Assembly: GCA_040217175.1 (NCBI GenBank)
Contig: JAVJNT010000001.1
Location: 930,001-994,000, forward strand
DNA length: 64,000 nucleotides
Direction: 5' to 3'
Source of the DNA: Phycisphaerales bacterium
GTDB taxonomy: Bacteria; Planctomycetota; Phycisphaerae; Phycisphaerales; UBA1924
Shown here one piece after another: positions 8,876 to 16,983 of this stretch (its first letter is position 1; each line of letters starts with the position of its first letter). The notes under the pieces were generated by a model. That model made no database searches. It saw nothing but the letters and a program-made list of their open reading frames with translations, and was not told the origin of the DNA. The position numbers were made by a program, and so were the translations under genes.

Positions 8876-8959
8876 GCGGGCGTGGCGGAATTGGCAGACG
8901 CGCGGGATTTAGGTTCCCGTGGCCGGAAGGCCGTGCAGGTTCGATCCCTGTCGCCCGCA
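8876..8959 (+). tRNA. tRNA-Leu (anticodon TAG)
   Basis: An 84-nt class II tRNA. The acceptor stem GCGGGCG pairs with CGCCCGC, the anticodon stem-loop has loop TTTAGGT giving anticodon TAG (reads CUA, with wobble), and the variable arm (GGCCGGAAGGCC) is long as in tRNA-Leu. The T-loop is GTTCGATCC and the discriminator base is A, as required for Leu. The 3' CCA is not encoded. It lies in the 208-base gap between the divergent gene at 8826 and the Sua5 fusion gene. Confidence 0.95.
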
Positions 8960-9034
8960 TTGATCGGCCGATAGAGTGCCAGGAGGCCGTCCGTATCCCT
9001 GTCAACCGGCCCCGACCCGAGTGAGGATCGCAGC

Positions 9035-10153
9035 GTGACCCCAGAGACTTCTCCAACACGAATCGACGCAGCTCGCGACGCCGCCGCCGTGCTGGACCGC
9101 GGCGAGTTGGTGGTCCTGCGCACCGAGACGGTCTACGGGGTCTTCGCGCGCGGCGATCAGCAACGGGCCGTCGATCGGGTGCGGGCATTGCCCAGGCGGA
9201 GCGGGAGCTGGGGCACGCTGACCTGGCACGCGCCGAGCGTTGAAGCCGTGCTCGACGCCCACGAGCGTGCGTCGATCGAGGCCTCGCCCGCGTTGCGGCG
9301 CGCCATGCGGCGGGTCTGGCTCGGGCCGATCACGCTGCGCCTGCACGGCGAGGGCGTCCGGGAGCTGATCTCGGCCGCCGGACTCCTACCCGGCGTCGCG
9401 GACGCACAGGGCGACGACGGGCACGCGCTGTCGGTCCGCGTGCCCGACGATACGTGGACGGCGATGGCCTTGCAGGGTGCCGGAGGTCCGATCATCGGCG
9501 CGTCCGCAGAACCCATCGATACGGGCGAAGCGGCGACCCCGCCCGGCTCGTGCCCCAAGGGGCTCGAGCGCGTGGGCGTGGCGCTGGTGCAGGACGAGGG
9601 CACGACTCGCTTCGAGAGGCACAGCACGGTGCTGGACGTCCGGCCCGATGGCGATTGGTCGATGCGGGCCGAAGGGGCGCTTTCGATGCAACAGGTGACC
9701 GAGAAGCTGGCGACGCTCATCGTCTTCGTGTGCACGGGCAACACGTGCCGCAGCCCGATGGCACAAGCCATCGCCACCAGCCTGCTTGAACGCCGCGGGC
9801 AAGCGCACCGGGCCGTCGCAGTGTCGGCAGGCGTGGCAGCCATGAACGGCGCACGGGCCACGCCCGAGGCGGTGCTCGCCGCCGAAGCGGTCGGGGCCTC
9901 GCTGTCGGGCCACCGCAGCCAGCCGGCGAGCCAGGACCTGCTCGAAAGGGCCGACGTGGTCTACGCCATGACGAGCAGCCATGCCGATGCCGTTCGGGCT
10001 CAGATGCCGCCGGCGCAGCGTTCCAAGGTCCACACGCTCCTGGGCGGCGAAGACGTCGACGATCCCATCGGCGGGCCGCAGACGCTCTATGATGAGCTGG
10101 CGCGGACGTTCGTCGGAGCGATCGAACGCCGCCTCGAGGAACTGGGACTATGA
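9035..10153 (+). CDS. Fusion: Sua5/YrdC-like domain plus low-molecular-weight (arginine) phosphatase
   Basis: A 372-residue two-domain protein. Residues 10-220 match the Sua5/YrdC family, which makes threonylcarbamoyl-AMP for tRNA t6A: VVLRTETVYGVFARG at 26-40, GPITLRL, and STVLDV at 197-202. However the usual KxRP lysine motif reads ALPRRSGSW, and the S-x-N nucleotide motif reads GASAEP, so activity is uncertain. Residues 228-372 are a low-molecular-weight protein phosphatase with the P-loop CTGNTCRS (Cys233, Arg239, Ser240) and the general-acid segment VDDPIGG. Thr237 matches the residue that gives Bacillus YwlE specificity for phosphoarginine. Bacillus has the order ywlC(sua5)-ywlD-ywlE-ywlF(rpiB); here the sua5- and ywlE-like parts are fused and overlap rpiB by ATGA. 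Confidence 0.88.
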   Translation: MTPETSPTRIDAARDAAAVLDRGELVVLRTETVYGVFARGDQQRAVDRVRALPRRSGSWGTLTWHAPSVEAVLDAHERASIEASPALRRAMRRVWLGPITLRLHGEGVRELISAAGLLPGVADAQGDDGHALSVRVPDDTWTAMALQGAGGPIIGASAEPIDTGEAATPPGSCPKGLERVGVALVQDEGTTRFERHSTVLDVRPDGDWSMRAEGALSMQQVTEKLATLIVFVCTGNTCRSPMAQAIATSLLERRGQAHRAVAVSAGVAAMNGARATPEAVLAAEAVGASLSGHRSQPASQDLLERADVVYAMTSSHADAVRAQMPPAQRSKVHTLLGGEDVDDPIGGPQTLYDELARTFVGAIERRLEELGL

Positions 10154-10641
10154 AGATCGCCATTGGAGCCGACCACCGCGGCCACGAGGCCGCTCGCAGC
10201 CTGGCGCGGGCCCTTGAAAATATGGGCCACGAGGTCATCGTCCACAACGGCGGCGATGCCCCGGAGAATCCCCAGTCGTGTGATTACCCAGAACGAGCCC
10301 ACCAAGTCGGCGGGCTCGTCGCCAGCGGTGGAGCCGACAAGGGCGTCCTGCTCTGCGGCTCGGGCATCGGCATGTGCATCGCCGCGAACAAGGTGGCCGG
10401 CGTCCGCGCGGCGCTCGTCCACGACGAGTTCACCGCGACCATGGCCAAGAGCCACAACGACGCCAACGTGCTGTGCCTCTCGGCCGACATGCTGGGGCAG
10501 CGTCTCATCGAGCGCATGGTCGAGGCGTGGATGACCGCCGAGTTCGAGGGGGGCCGACACGCCCGCCGCGTCGCCAAGATCCACGCCATCGAGCGCGGCG
10601 AGAATCCGTCGACCGTGAGCAGCGAGTCGGTCTCGGCCTAG
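10150..10641 (+). CDS. rpiB: Ribose-5-phosphate isomerase B
   Basis: A 163-residue cytoplasmic enzyme of the non-oxidative pentose phosphate pathway (ribose-5-P to ribulose-5-P), LacA/RpiB family. It begins MKIAIGADHRGHEAA, has the PE-H segment, and the active-site loop LLCGSGIGMCIAANK with the catalytic Cys, followed by VRAALVHDEFTA and SHNDANVLCLSA. The start ATG overlaps the stop of the preceding fusion gene (ATGA), so translation is coupled. The C-terminal 15 residues are a short polar tail. It converges with nadK, with nine bases between the stop codons. Confidence 0.95.
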   Translation: MKIAIGADHRGHEAARSLARALENMGHEVIVHNGGDAPENPQSCDYPERAHQVGGLVASGGADKGVLLCGSGIGMCIAANKVAGVRAALVHDEFTATMAKSHNDANVLCLSADMLGQRLIERMVEAWMTAEFEGGRHARRVAKIHAIERGENPSTVSSESVSA

Positions 10642-10650
10642 ATCCTGCCT

Positions 10651-11547
10651 CTATCCACCAGGCGTGCTCGCCCACCGCAGCTTGTGGATGAGCGTGTGCC
10701 AGTAGCTGCGATCAGGATTCACGACCAGGCTAAGCGGCCGGTCGCTCACCGTGACGCGCACGACGTCGCCGCGCTCGAGCGGCACCGAGTGCTGGCCGTC
10801 GAGCACGGCGCACGTGCCTGCCGTTGGTTCGTGGCCCTCGGCGTGATTCACGCGGTGCGCGACGACCTCGATGCAGCTTCGGCCCGGCACCACGATGGGC
10901 CGGAAGCTGAGCGAATGGGCTGCGATCGGCGTCACGACCATCGCCTCGAGCGTGGGTTCCAGGATGGGTCCGCCCGCGGCGGCGTTGTAGGCCGTGCTGC
11001 CGGTGGGCGTCGCGATGATCAGGCCATCGCCCGCGACGCGGGGTGCGCTTTCCGAAGGCGCGCCGTCGATGCACAGGCCAAGTTCGATCATGCGGAATGG
11101 AGCGCCGTTGCAGATCGCCACGTCGTTGATGGCGACCTGCCGGGCGATTTCCTCGCCCTTCCGCGATACGCGGGCTTCAAGCGCGGAGACCTTCCGGATC
11201 TGGCCTCGACCGGCCAGGAGGGTCGCAGCGTGCTTCGAGAACGCGTTGGCGTCGAACTCGGCCAGGAAGCCGAGCTTTCCAAAGTTGATGCCGAGCACGG
11301 CGACGCCTGCCTCCACGGCGCTCCGAGCCAGGCCCAGGATGGTGCCGTCGCCGCCCAGCACGATCGCGAGGTCGACGCCGTCCGCCAGAGCCGCGTGTTC
11401 GTCGGTCGAGTCGAATTCGCCCACCAGCCGGGCATGCGACTCGATTGCCCGGCGGACGGCTTTGGCGGCGTCGACGGCCTCAGGCTTGCCCGAGTTGACG
11501 ACGAGCGAGACTCGGGTGACGGTCGGCGGGGCCGCGGGGTCGGGCAT
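10651..11547 (-). CDS. nadK: NAD kinase
   Basis: A 298-residue cytoplasmic enzyme that phosphorylates NAD to NADP. The signature GGDGT is present (VLGGDGTILGLARS), followed by the GINFGKLGFLAE loop, NDVAICNG, and the DGLIIATPTGSTAYNAAAGGP motif with the substrate-binding region. I chose the ATG at 11547, where the product begins MPDPAAPPTVTRVSLVVNSG. The frame continues upstream but overlaps the divergent gene at 11582. The two divergent starts are only 34 bases apart, so their promoters must overlap. Confidence 0.94.
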   Translation of the reverse strand: MPDPAAPPTVTRVSLVVNSGKPEAVDAAKAVRRAIESHARLVGEFDSTDEHAALADGVDLAIVLGGDGTILGLARSAVEAGVAVLGINFGKLGFLAEFDANAFSKHAATLLAGRGQIRKVSALEARVSRKGEEIARQVAINDVAICNGAPFRMIELGLCIDGAPSESAPRVAGDGLIIATPTGSTAYNAAAGGPILEPTLEAMVVTPIAAHSLSFRPIVVPGRSCIEVVAHRVNHAEGHEPTAGTCAVLDGQHSVPLERGDVVRVTVSDRPLSLVVNPDRSYWHTLIHKLRWASTPGG

Positions 11548-11581
11548 GGCGGATGCTATGGCCGCGTTCGTATCATGTCTG

Positions 11582-11959
11582 ATGCACCACCCAGGCTCCA
11601 ATCCGCTGGACATGCGGCCCGAGGACTTCGTCTGTGACTTCACGGGCCGCACGTGGGACGGGATGTTTCCCATGGTCGAGGGCCATCAGGGCAGCCTCAT
11701 CTGCGGCGACGCGCTCCGGATCGCGTTCACCGAGGTCGTGCTGCTGGGCCACGATACCAAGCCCGCGGGCGCGACGTGCACGATGTGCCTCGAGGAACGC
11801 GACGACCCCGGCTGGCAGAGCCCGATGCCGGTCGGTGATCGCGACGAACCGGCGATCATCTGCCGCCGTTGCATACGCCAGAGCTCGACCCGACTGGAGA
11901 AGGATCCGGACTGGGACTGGACCAAGCCGACCCTCGACGTCCCCGCGACGCGCGATTGA
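11582..11959 (+). CDS. Conserved hypothetical protein with two CxxC pairs
   Basis: A 125-residue cytoplasmic protein. It has an N-terminal RPEDFVCDFTGRTWDGMFPM segment, then GSLICGDALRIAFTEVVL, a CTMC motif (about residue 65) and a CRRC motif (about 98). Four cysteines in two CxxC pairs suggest a structural zinc-binding knuckle. The first two single Cys may also take part. It ends in an acidic/basic tail. The ATG at 11582 gives the shortest sensible protein; upstream sequence in this frame is antisense to nadK. No specific function is recognised. Confidence 0.7.
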   Translation: MHHPGSNPLDMRPEDFVCDFTGRTWDGMFPMVEGHQGSLICGDALRIAFTEVVLLGHDTKPAGATCTMCLEERDDPGWQSPMPVGDRDEPAIICRRCIRQSSTRLEKDPDWDWTKPTLDVPATRD

Positions 11960-11968
11960 CGGGTGCCC

Positions 11969-12343
11969 TCAGGCCTGCTCACGTTCCTTCGACCGAAGGA
12001 TGGCCGCCCAAAGCGTGGGGTTGACGAACAGCAGGAAGAGGCCAAGAACGCCCACGCCAAGACCGATCCAGCGGTCGGCGAAGACGGCTACCACCAGTGC
12101 CACCGTCAGCAGCAGAACGACACCGACAAACATCAAGCGGGCGACGGTCTTGGAATCCGAGTTTGGATGGGCCGGGATGCCTTCGGGCGAGGCCTCAGCG
12201 ATCCGCCGCGCCCGCTCGTCAGCCACCGGCGGCGGCTGGTCGGGCTCCGACTGCGTCGAGTACTCGCGACGGTCTCGCTCCGCGTTGGCAGCGTTGGTGG
12301 CGGCCGGAGGGGCGCCATTACCCTTCTCAGGTTGTGCACTCAC
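11969..12343 (-). CDS. Hypothetical membrane protein with two helices
   Basis: A 124-residue protein with a polar, Glu/Pro/Ala-rich N-terminal half (about 65 residues) and two transmembrane helices (about 69-87 and 92-110, RLMFVGVVLLLTVALVVAVF and IGLGVGVLGLFLLFVNPTLW). The start is a GTG; AAAGGG lies ten bases upstream. It is the last gene of a minus-strand group that includes yqaE, dps and a two-component system. Function unknown. Confidence 0.7.
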   Translation of the reverse strand: MSAQPEKGNGAPPAATNAANAERDRREYSTQSEPDQPPPVADERARRIAEASPEGIPAHPNSDSKTVARLMFVGVVLLLTVALVVAVFADRWIGLGVGVLGLFLLFVNPTLWAAILRSKEREQA

Positions 12344-12373
12344 GAGATGAAGCCCTTTCCGGCGGAGCAGCGG

Positions 12374-12547
12374 TTAGCCGCTCGGCTCGTGCTTGGAGGC
12401 GATGAGCCAGATCGCATGGATCTGCCCGGGCAACCAGCCCAGGATCGTCAGGAGGATGTTGAGCCAGAAGTGCAAGCCGACACCGACCTGCAGCAGCGCC
12501 GCAACCGGTGGCAGGAAGATTGCCAGGATGATCTTGATGACGAGCAA
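12374..12547 (-). CDS. YqaE/Pmp3-family small membrane protein
   Basis: A 57-residue protein of the YqaE/Pmp3 (UPF0057) family of stress-induced plasma-membrane peptides. The two helices are typical: LVIKIILAIFLPPVAALLQ with the family's F-L-P-P-V motif, and FWLNILLTILGWLPGQIHAIW with the L-T-x-L-G-x-x-P-G-x-I-H-A signature. There is no ATG at the right place. A TTG at 12547 fits exactly, with AGGAG eight bases upstream, and gives the correct family N-terminus. The family is linked to membrane potential and salt or envelope stress. It lies 48 bases after dps on the same strand. Confidence 0.88.
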   Translation of the reverse strand: MLVIKIILAIFLPPVAALLQVGVGLHFWLNILLTILGWLPGQIHAIWLIASKHEPSG

Positions 12548-12595
12548 GGCAGTGGCTCCTGTGTGGTGGCTCGCGGTCCCATCGTCTTTCGGACA

Positions 12596-13147
12596 CTACG
12601 CCTCCTGAGCGGAGCCGTCGAGAGCCATGCCCAGGGAGTCCTCTCCCAGGAAGTGATCGAGGTGATGGGCCCGGTCTTCGACCTTCAAGAGAATCTTCTT
12701 GAGGAGCGTCTCGCTGCCAAAGTCGCCGTGCTCGGTGCACAGCCTGATCGTGCTGCGGAGCTTTGCGGCAATGTGGCCCTCGGCAGAACGATCTCGCTCG
12801 AGCATGTCGCGGATGCGGAAGACACCCTCTGGCTCGTGCTCGATGTAGGCCAGCTTCGACTGGCTCGTGGGGCTGCTCGTCGGCACCCCGCCAATTGCAG
12901 TGACGCGCTCCGCAATCGCGTCGAGTTGCTTGTGCACTTCGTTGTAGTTCTCTTCCAGGAAGTGATGGATGTCGCGGAACTGCGGCCCCTCCACGAGCCA
13001 GTGATGCTTTTGATACTGGTGGAAGAGCACGAAGAACGACGCGAGATGTGCATCGAGCTCGGGGATGATCTGCTTCGCTGATTCTTCGGGCAGATTGATC
13101 GGATTCTCTTCGATGAAGTCCGGGTCGCGCCAGGGAGTCGTACTCAT
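12596..13147 (-). CDS. dps: Dps-family ferritin-like DNA-protection protein
   Basis: A 183-residue protein of the Dps family, dodecamers that oxidise and store iron and protect DNA during oxidative stress and starvation. The ferroxidase-centre pattern is visible: LHQ-like 'FVLFHQYQKHHWLVEGPQF' with the KHHW core, then RDIHHFLEENYNEVHKQLDAIAERV with the D/E residues and 'AIGGVP'. The N-terminal extension of about 20 residues is short. The C-terminal helix ends in DHFLGEDSLGMALDG. Neighbouring genes (yqaE, two-component system) fit a stress role. Confidence 0.92.
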   Translation of the reverse strand: MSTTPWRDPDFIEENPINLPEESAKQIIPELDAHLASFFVLFHQYQKHHWLVEGPQFRDIHHFLEENYNEVHKQLDAIAERVTAIGGVPTSSPTSQSKLAYIEHEPEGVFRIRDMLERDRSAEGHIAAKLRSTIRLCTEHGDFGSETLLKKILLKVEDRAHHLDHFLGEDSLGMALDGSAQEA

Positions 13148-13216
13148 TGTCTGATCCTTTCAAGTCCGTGATCAGGCCGTTTGCACGCCAGCACGTAGCG
13201 TGCATCGTGTTGATCA

Positions 13217-13510
13217 CTAGGCGGTCGAGTTCCGCCCTGACTCTCGATCACCCCCTGAAGTGTTTGATCCCCTAGCGCGACCGAGGGATTTCCGCTTTGC
13301 GGCGTTTCGGACCTCGCTCTCGCTGCGATACAGCGCGGCCTTGGCCTGTTCGCCGAACTCGATGACGAGTAGTACGAGCAGCAGGAGCATGAGCGCCCCA
13401 AATAGAACGGGCAGGGCGTACACGCCTGAGCGACCATCGATGAAGATCGTCCGATAGCCAAGCCAAAGGCACGTCGGTACCAGAGCCAGGATGCACAGCC
13501 GTCTGGCCAT
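13217..13510 (-). CDS. Hypothetical small membrane protein
   Basis: A 97-residue protein with two transmembrane segments (about 3-23 and 33-50: YALPVLFGALMLLLLVLLVIEF) followed by a strongly basic, serine-rich cytoplasmic tail (RNAAKRKSLGRARGSNTSGGDRE). I chose the ATG at 13510, 40 bases after the end of the histidine kinase gene. The frame stays open upstream only as antisense overlap with that kinase. No family recognised. Confidence 0.6.
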   Translation of the reverse strand: MARRLCILALVPTCLWLGYRTIFIDGRSGVYALPVLFGALMLLLLVLLVIEFGEQAKAALYRSESEVRNAAKRKSLGRARGSNTSGGDRESGRNSTA

Positions 13511-13550
13511 ACGCGAATCTTCGGTTCGCACGCTTACCGGCGGCTGAACA

Positions 13551-15029
13551 TTACGTGAAACGCTCTTCATCTTGCGCGGGAGGTGCAGGCTCCTCTTGCT
13601 TGCGCTGCAGGCGGATCGAGAACTCGCAGCCCTTCTCGAGATTGCGTACGCGGACCTCGCCGTTGTGCAACTCAGCGATGCCGTGCGAGATCTGCAGGCC
13701 CAGACCCGTTCCGCGGCCGCGCCGCCGTTCCTCCACGCTCTGGGTAAAGGGCTCGAAGAGGCGCTCCATGACCTCGGGCGGCACACCGGGTCCAAAGTCT
13801 CGTACGCGGAAGATGACCCTCCGCTTGCGCAAAGCGCAGGTGATGCGGACGCTCGAGCCTCGCGGCGCGAAACGGATGGCGTTGCGGATGAGGTTGCCAA
13901 TAGCGGTGTTGAGCAGGTCGGCATTGCCCTCGATCTTGGGCGGGTCTTCGCCGTCGTACAAGACGGGCTCGAGGCGCACGCCGTACTGCCGCGCCATCGC
14001 AACGCATCCGGCAACCGACTGCATCAGGATGTCGTTGGCATCGTGGCCCTGGGCCTGCACCGTGGTCTTGCCCTGCCGGACGCGCGTGAGCAGCAAGAAG
14101 CTCTCGACCATGCGGCCCAAGCGGTCCATCTCCTCTACTGTCGAGTGGACGAAGTCCGACAGTTCCTCGACGGTTGGCTGGCCGGCCATGAGCACCTCGC
14201 CCTCGGTGCGAACCACGCTGATGGGCGTCTTGATCTCGTGCGACACGTTGGCGAGGAAGCGGGCTTGGGCGTCGTACCCGGCCGAGATGCGTCGCATGGC
14301 TTGTGCCAACTCGTCGCGAAGGGCATCGAGCTCGGGCGCGCTATCTTCGAGCTCGATCGAGTCTTGTACGTTCTCGGCGGACAGCTCCTCGGCAAAGTGC
14401 TGCATCCGCCGGATCGGTCTCACGGCAAGGCCCGCGATGTACCATGCCGACACGCCCGAGGCGGCGACGCCCGCCGGCAAGAGCAGGAGCAGGGCGTTGG
14501 TGATGGTCCGCAGCGGAAAGCTGGCCTCACTGACCGGCGTGGCCAGGATGAGTCTCCCGGCCTCGCCGTACGGCTCGGCGGCAAAATAAAAGCCGCGAGC
14601 CCGCCCGGCATCACGCCGGCCGGCTTGGCCGAAGTCGCCGCTGTCGGTGGCGTCTCGCAGCAGATCGATTTCGACCGCATCGAAGGCGCCAAAGACCTGC
14701 ACGCCCCGGCCGGCACGACCGTCGATCGCCGCGACGCGTCCGAACCAACGAAGCTGGATCTGGTCAGCGGTCAGCGTGGGAAGCAACTGGTCCGCGTCTT
14801 CGGGAGCCTCAGCGGCGATGGCGGCGGCGGCGTCGACGAGACGGGCCACGTTGTTGGCCCGCACGCTCTCGCGATGGAAGAGCACGATCAGCAGTGAGAG
14901 CGTGAGCTGCACGGCTACCGAGATCGCCACCACCCACAGCGTGATGCGTAGGCGCAGCGGCACGCGCGACCGCCACCCCCTCTGGACGGGCCCGTGGGCG
15001 TGCTCTTGGTCAGACGCCCGAGCGGGCAT
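13551..15029 (-). CDS. Sensor histidine kinase of the OmpR-associated class
   Basis: A 492-residue membrane sensor kinase. Two transmembrane helices (about 29-51 and 176-200) enclose a periplasmic domain of about 125 residues. A HAMP linker follows (VRPIRRMQHFAEELSAENV), then the HisKA domain with the phosphorylated His264 in FLANVSHEIKTPISVV, and an HATPase_c domain with N-box NLIRNAIRFAPRG, G1 DFGPGVP and G2 GRGTGLGLQI. The order response regulator then kinase, and the sequence style, resemble CusS/heavy-metal-type kinases, but the ligand cannot be read from the periplasmic domain. Its ATG lies inside the 3' end of the response-regulator gene (20-base overlap), so the pair is translationally coupled. 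Confidence 0.92.
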   Translation of the reverse strand: MPARASDQEHAHGPVQRGWRSRVPLRLRITLWVVAISVAVQLTLSLLIVLFHRESVRANNVARLVDAAAAIAAEAPEDADQLLPTLTADQIQLRWFGRVAAIDGRAGRGVQVFGAFDAVEIDLLRDATDSGDFGQAGRRDAGRARGFYFAAEPYGEAGRLILATPVSEASFPLRTITNALLLLLPAGVAASGVSAWYIAGLAVRPIRRMQHFAEELSAENVQDSIELEDSAPELDALRDELAQAMRRISAGYDAQARFLANVSHEIKTPISVVRTEGEVLMAGQPTVEELSDFVHSTVEEMDRLGRMVESFLLLTRVRQGKTTVQAQGHDANDILMQSVAGCVAMARQYGVRLEPVLYDGEDPPKIEGNADLLNTAIGNLIRNAIRFAPRGSSVRITCALRKRRVIFRVRDFGPGVPPEVMERLFEPFTQSVEERRRGRGTGLGLQISHGIAELHNGEVRVRNLEKGCEFSIRLQRKQEEPAPPAQDEERFT

Positions 15030-15699
15030 CGATCACGCCGAATCGATAGCCGGCGCCCTTGATCGTGTGGATGAGCTGGGTGTCGAAGCCGCGGTCGAGC
15101 TTCCTTCGGAGGGCCGAGACGTAGACGTCGATGACGTTGCTGGTGGGCTCGAAGTTCATGTCCCAGACTTTTTCGCCGATCTGGATGCGGCTCAGGACGC
15201 GATTCTGGTTGCGCATCAGGAACTCGAGCAGCGCGAACTCCTTGTTCGACAGCTCGACCTGCGTATCGCCCCGGGTCGCATGCCGGGTGTAGAGGTCCAG
15301 TTCCAGGTCGTCGCAACGAAGCACGCGGCTCTCGCTTGCCTCGCCCCGCCGCAAAATGGCCCGGATGCGGGCCAGCAACTCCTCGAACTGGAACGGCTTG
15401 GTGATGTAGTCGTCGGCGCCCGCGTCCAGGCCGTCGATCTTCTCTTCGATGGCCGACAGGGCGGTCAGCATGATCACGGGCGTCGCAACCTTGCGGCGGC
15501 GCAGGTTCCGGCAGACCTCGATGCCGTCGCGATCGGGCAGCATCAAGTCGAGTAGCACGAGGTCGTAGTTGCCACCGCTGGCGAGTTCCTCGCCTTCGTA
15601 GCCGGTGTTGGAGACATCGGCGGCGAAGCCGTGCTCGGTGAGCCCCTTCTGGATCGCGAGCGCCATCTTGGGATTATCTTCAATGACAAGGATGCGCAT
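15010..15699 (-). CDS. OmpR/PhoB-family response regulator
   Basis: A 229-residue two-domain transcription factor. The receiver domain has acidic residues ED at 7-8, phospho-acceptor Asp51 in LVLLDLMLPDRDG, Thr/Ser at MLTALS and the conserved Lys in YITKPFQFEEL. A C-terminal winged helix of the OmpR type follows (VELSNKEFALLEFLMRNQN, VIDVYVSALRRKLD, IHTIKGAGYRFG). I chose the ATG at 15699 where the receiver starts. It overlaps its cognate kinase gene and probably controls the downstream stress genes, which is an inference from gene order only. Confidence 0.93.
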   Translation of the reverse strand: MRILVIEDNPKMALAIQKGLTEHGFAADVSNTGYEGEELASGGNYDLVLLDLMLPDRDGIEVCRNLRRRKVATPVIMLTALSAIEEKIDGLDAGADDYITKPFQFEELLARIRAILRRGEASESRVLRCDDLELDLYTRHATRGDTQVELSNKEFALLEFLMRNQNRVLSRIQIGEKVWDMNFEPTSNVIDVYVSALRRKLDRGFDTQLIHTIKGAGYRFGVIDARSGV

Positions 15700-15752
15700 G
15701 CCAGGCCTCCGGACGCGAGAGCTAGTGTATTCCCGGCGTTGCCCGGCGGCAG

Positions 15753-16754
15753 CTACCAGCCCAGCACCCACCCGAAGATCAAGGGCGCCACGATGGTCGC
15801 GTCGCTCTCGATCATGAATTTCGGTTCACCCGCGCCGAGCTTGCCCCAGGTGATCTTCTCGTTCGGCACCGCACCGCTGTAGCCGCCGTAGCTCGTCGTC
15901 GCGTCGGACACCTGGCAGAAGTAGCTCCACCGCGGCACCCGCTTGGCGGCGTCGGCCGCGTCGCGGTAGAGGTCGTGGTTGATCGTCGGCACCACGCAGA
16001 TCGGGAAGTCGCCCGCGATGCCGCCACCGATCTGGAAGAAGCCCGGGCCGCGCTGCTTGCCGGCCGCCGTCTTCTCGTACCACTCGATGAGCGAGGCCAT
16101 GTAGCTGGTGCCGGCGAGCACGGCGTCCAGCGAGTATCCGCCGCGCGCGGCGTTGGCGACGAACATGTTGCCCAGCGTGCTGTCTTCCCATCCCGGTACG
16201 AAGAGCGGCAGGTCCCGTTCGGCCGCCGCCAGCATCCAGCTGTCCTTCGGGTCGATCTGGTACTCGCTCTCCAGGTCTCCGCTGCGGAGCAGGTCGTACA
16301 GGTACTGGTGCGGCAGCGACCGATCGCCCGAGTCGCTGGCGGCCTTCCAACGATCGAGCAGGTGCCCTTCGATCTTCTGCATGGCCTGCTCTTCGGGGAT
16401 GCAGATATCCGTCACGCGCGGAAAGCCACCCTCGTCGAGCGCGACTTCGTCGGCCTCGGATAAGGCCCGCCAGTCGTGGATGGGCTTGTAGTGGTCGTGG
16501 GCGACGAGGTTGAAGACGTCCTCCTCGAGATTCGCGCCCGTGCAACTGATGGCGTGGACCTTGCCTCGGCGGATCATCTCGGCCAACGACCTGCCGAGCT
16601 GGGCCGTGCTCATTGCGCCGGCGAGGGTCAGGAACATCGGCGAGCCCCGGTCCAGGGTCTCCTCGTAGGCCTTGGCCGCCTTCACGACCACGCCGGCGTT
16701 GTAGTGGCGGTAGTGCCGCTCCATGAAGTCCCGCAAGGGGGTGGGGTTGGTCAT
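15753..16754 (-). CDS. Deoxyhypusine-synthase-family protein
   Basis: A 333-residue cytoplasmic enzyme of the deoxyhypusine synthase fold. Family signatures are visible: GSPMFLTLAGAMSTAQLGRSLAEMIRRG, CTGANLEEDVFNLVAH, the NAD-binding part PTINHDLYRDAADAAKRV, and near the end NEKITWGKLGAGEPKFMIESDATIV, which contains the active-site lysine (WGK). In eukaryotes and archaea the family modifies eIF5A with spermidine. Bacteria lack eIF5A, and characterised bacterial members instead make homospermidine or related polyamines. A polyamine-forming role is therefore the likeliest, but which product is made cannot be read from the sequence. It stands alone, 53 bases from the response regulator gene. Confidence 0.88.
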   Translation of the reverse strand: MTNPTPLRDFMERHYRHYNAGVVVKAAKAYEETLDRGSPMFLTLAGAMSTAQLGRSLAEMIRRGKVHAISCTGANLEEDVFNLVAHDHYKPIHDWRALSEADEVALDEGGFPRVTDICIPEEQAMQKIEGHLLDRWKAASDSGDRSLPHQYLYDLLRSGDLESEYQIDPKDSWMLAAAERDLPLFVPGWEDSTLGNMFVANAARGGYSLDAVLAGTSYMASLIEWYEKTAAGKQRGPGFFQIGGGIAGDFPICVVPTINHDLYRDAADAAKRVPRWSYFCQVSDATTSYGGYSGAVPNEKITWGKLGAGEPKFMIESDATIVAPLIFGWVLGW

Positions 16755-16983
16755 CGGCGCGGCATCCTCGTGGGTCGGGGCGAGATCGAAGCTGGGCCAG
16801 CGTCCGGAAACGCGTGCATCGCCGGTGCTGGGCGGTCCGAACCGGCCACTGTAACGCCCCGGAGACCGGCGAGCGTAGTGGTCTCATGGATGCCGCGAGT
16901 CGGGCCCGCGGGGAGGTGGGCTCGCTCGCGGCGTCTTTCTTGGACTGCCCGCTTGGACTGCCAGGCGATCAACAGGAGATGCG

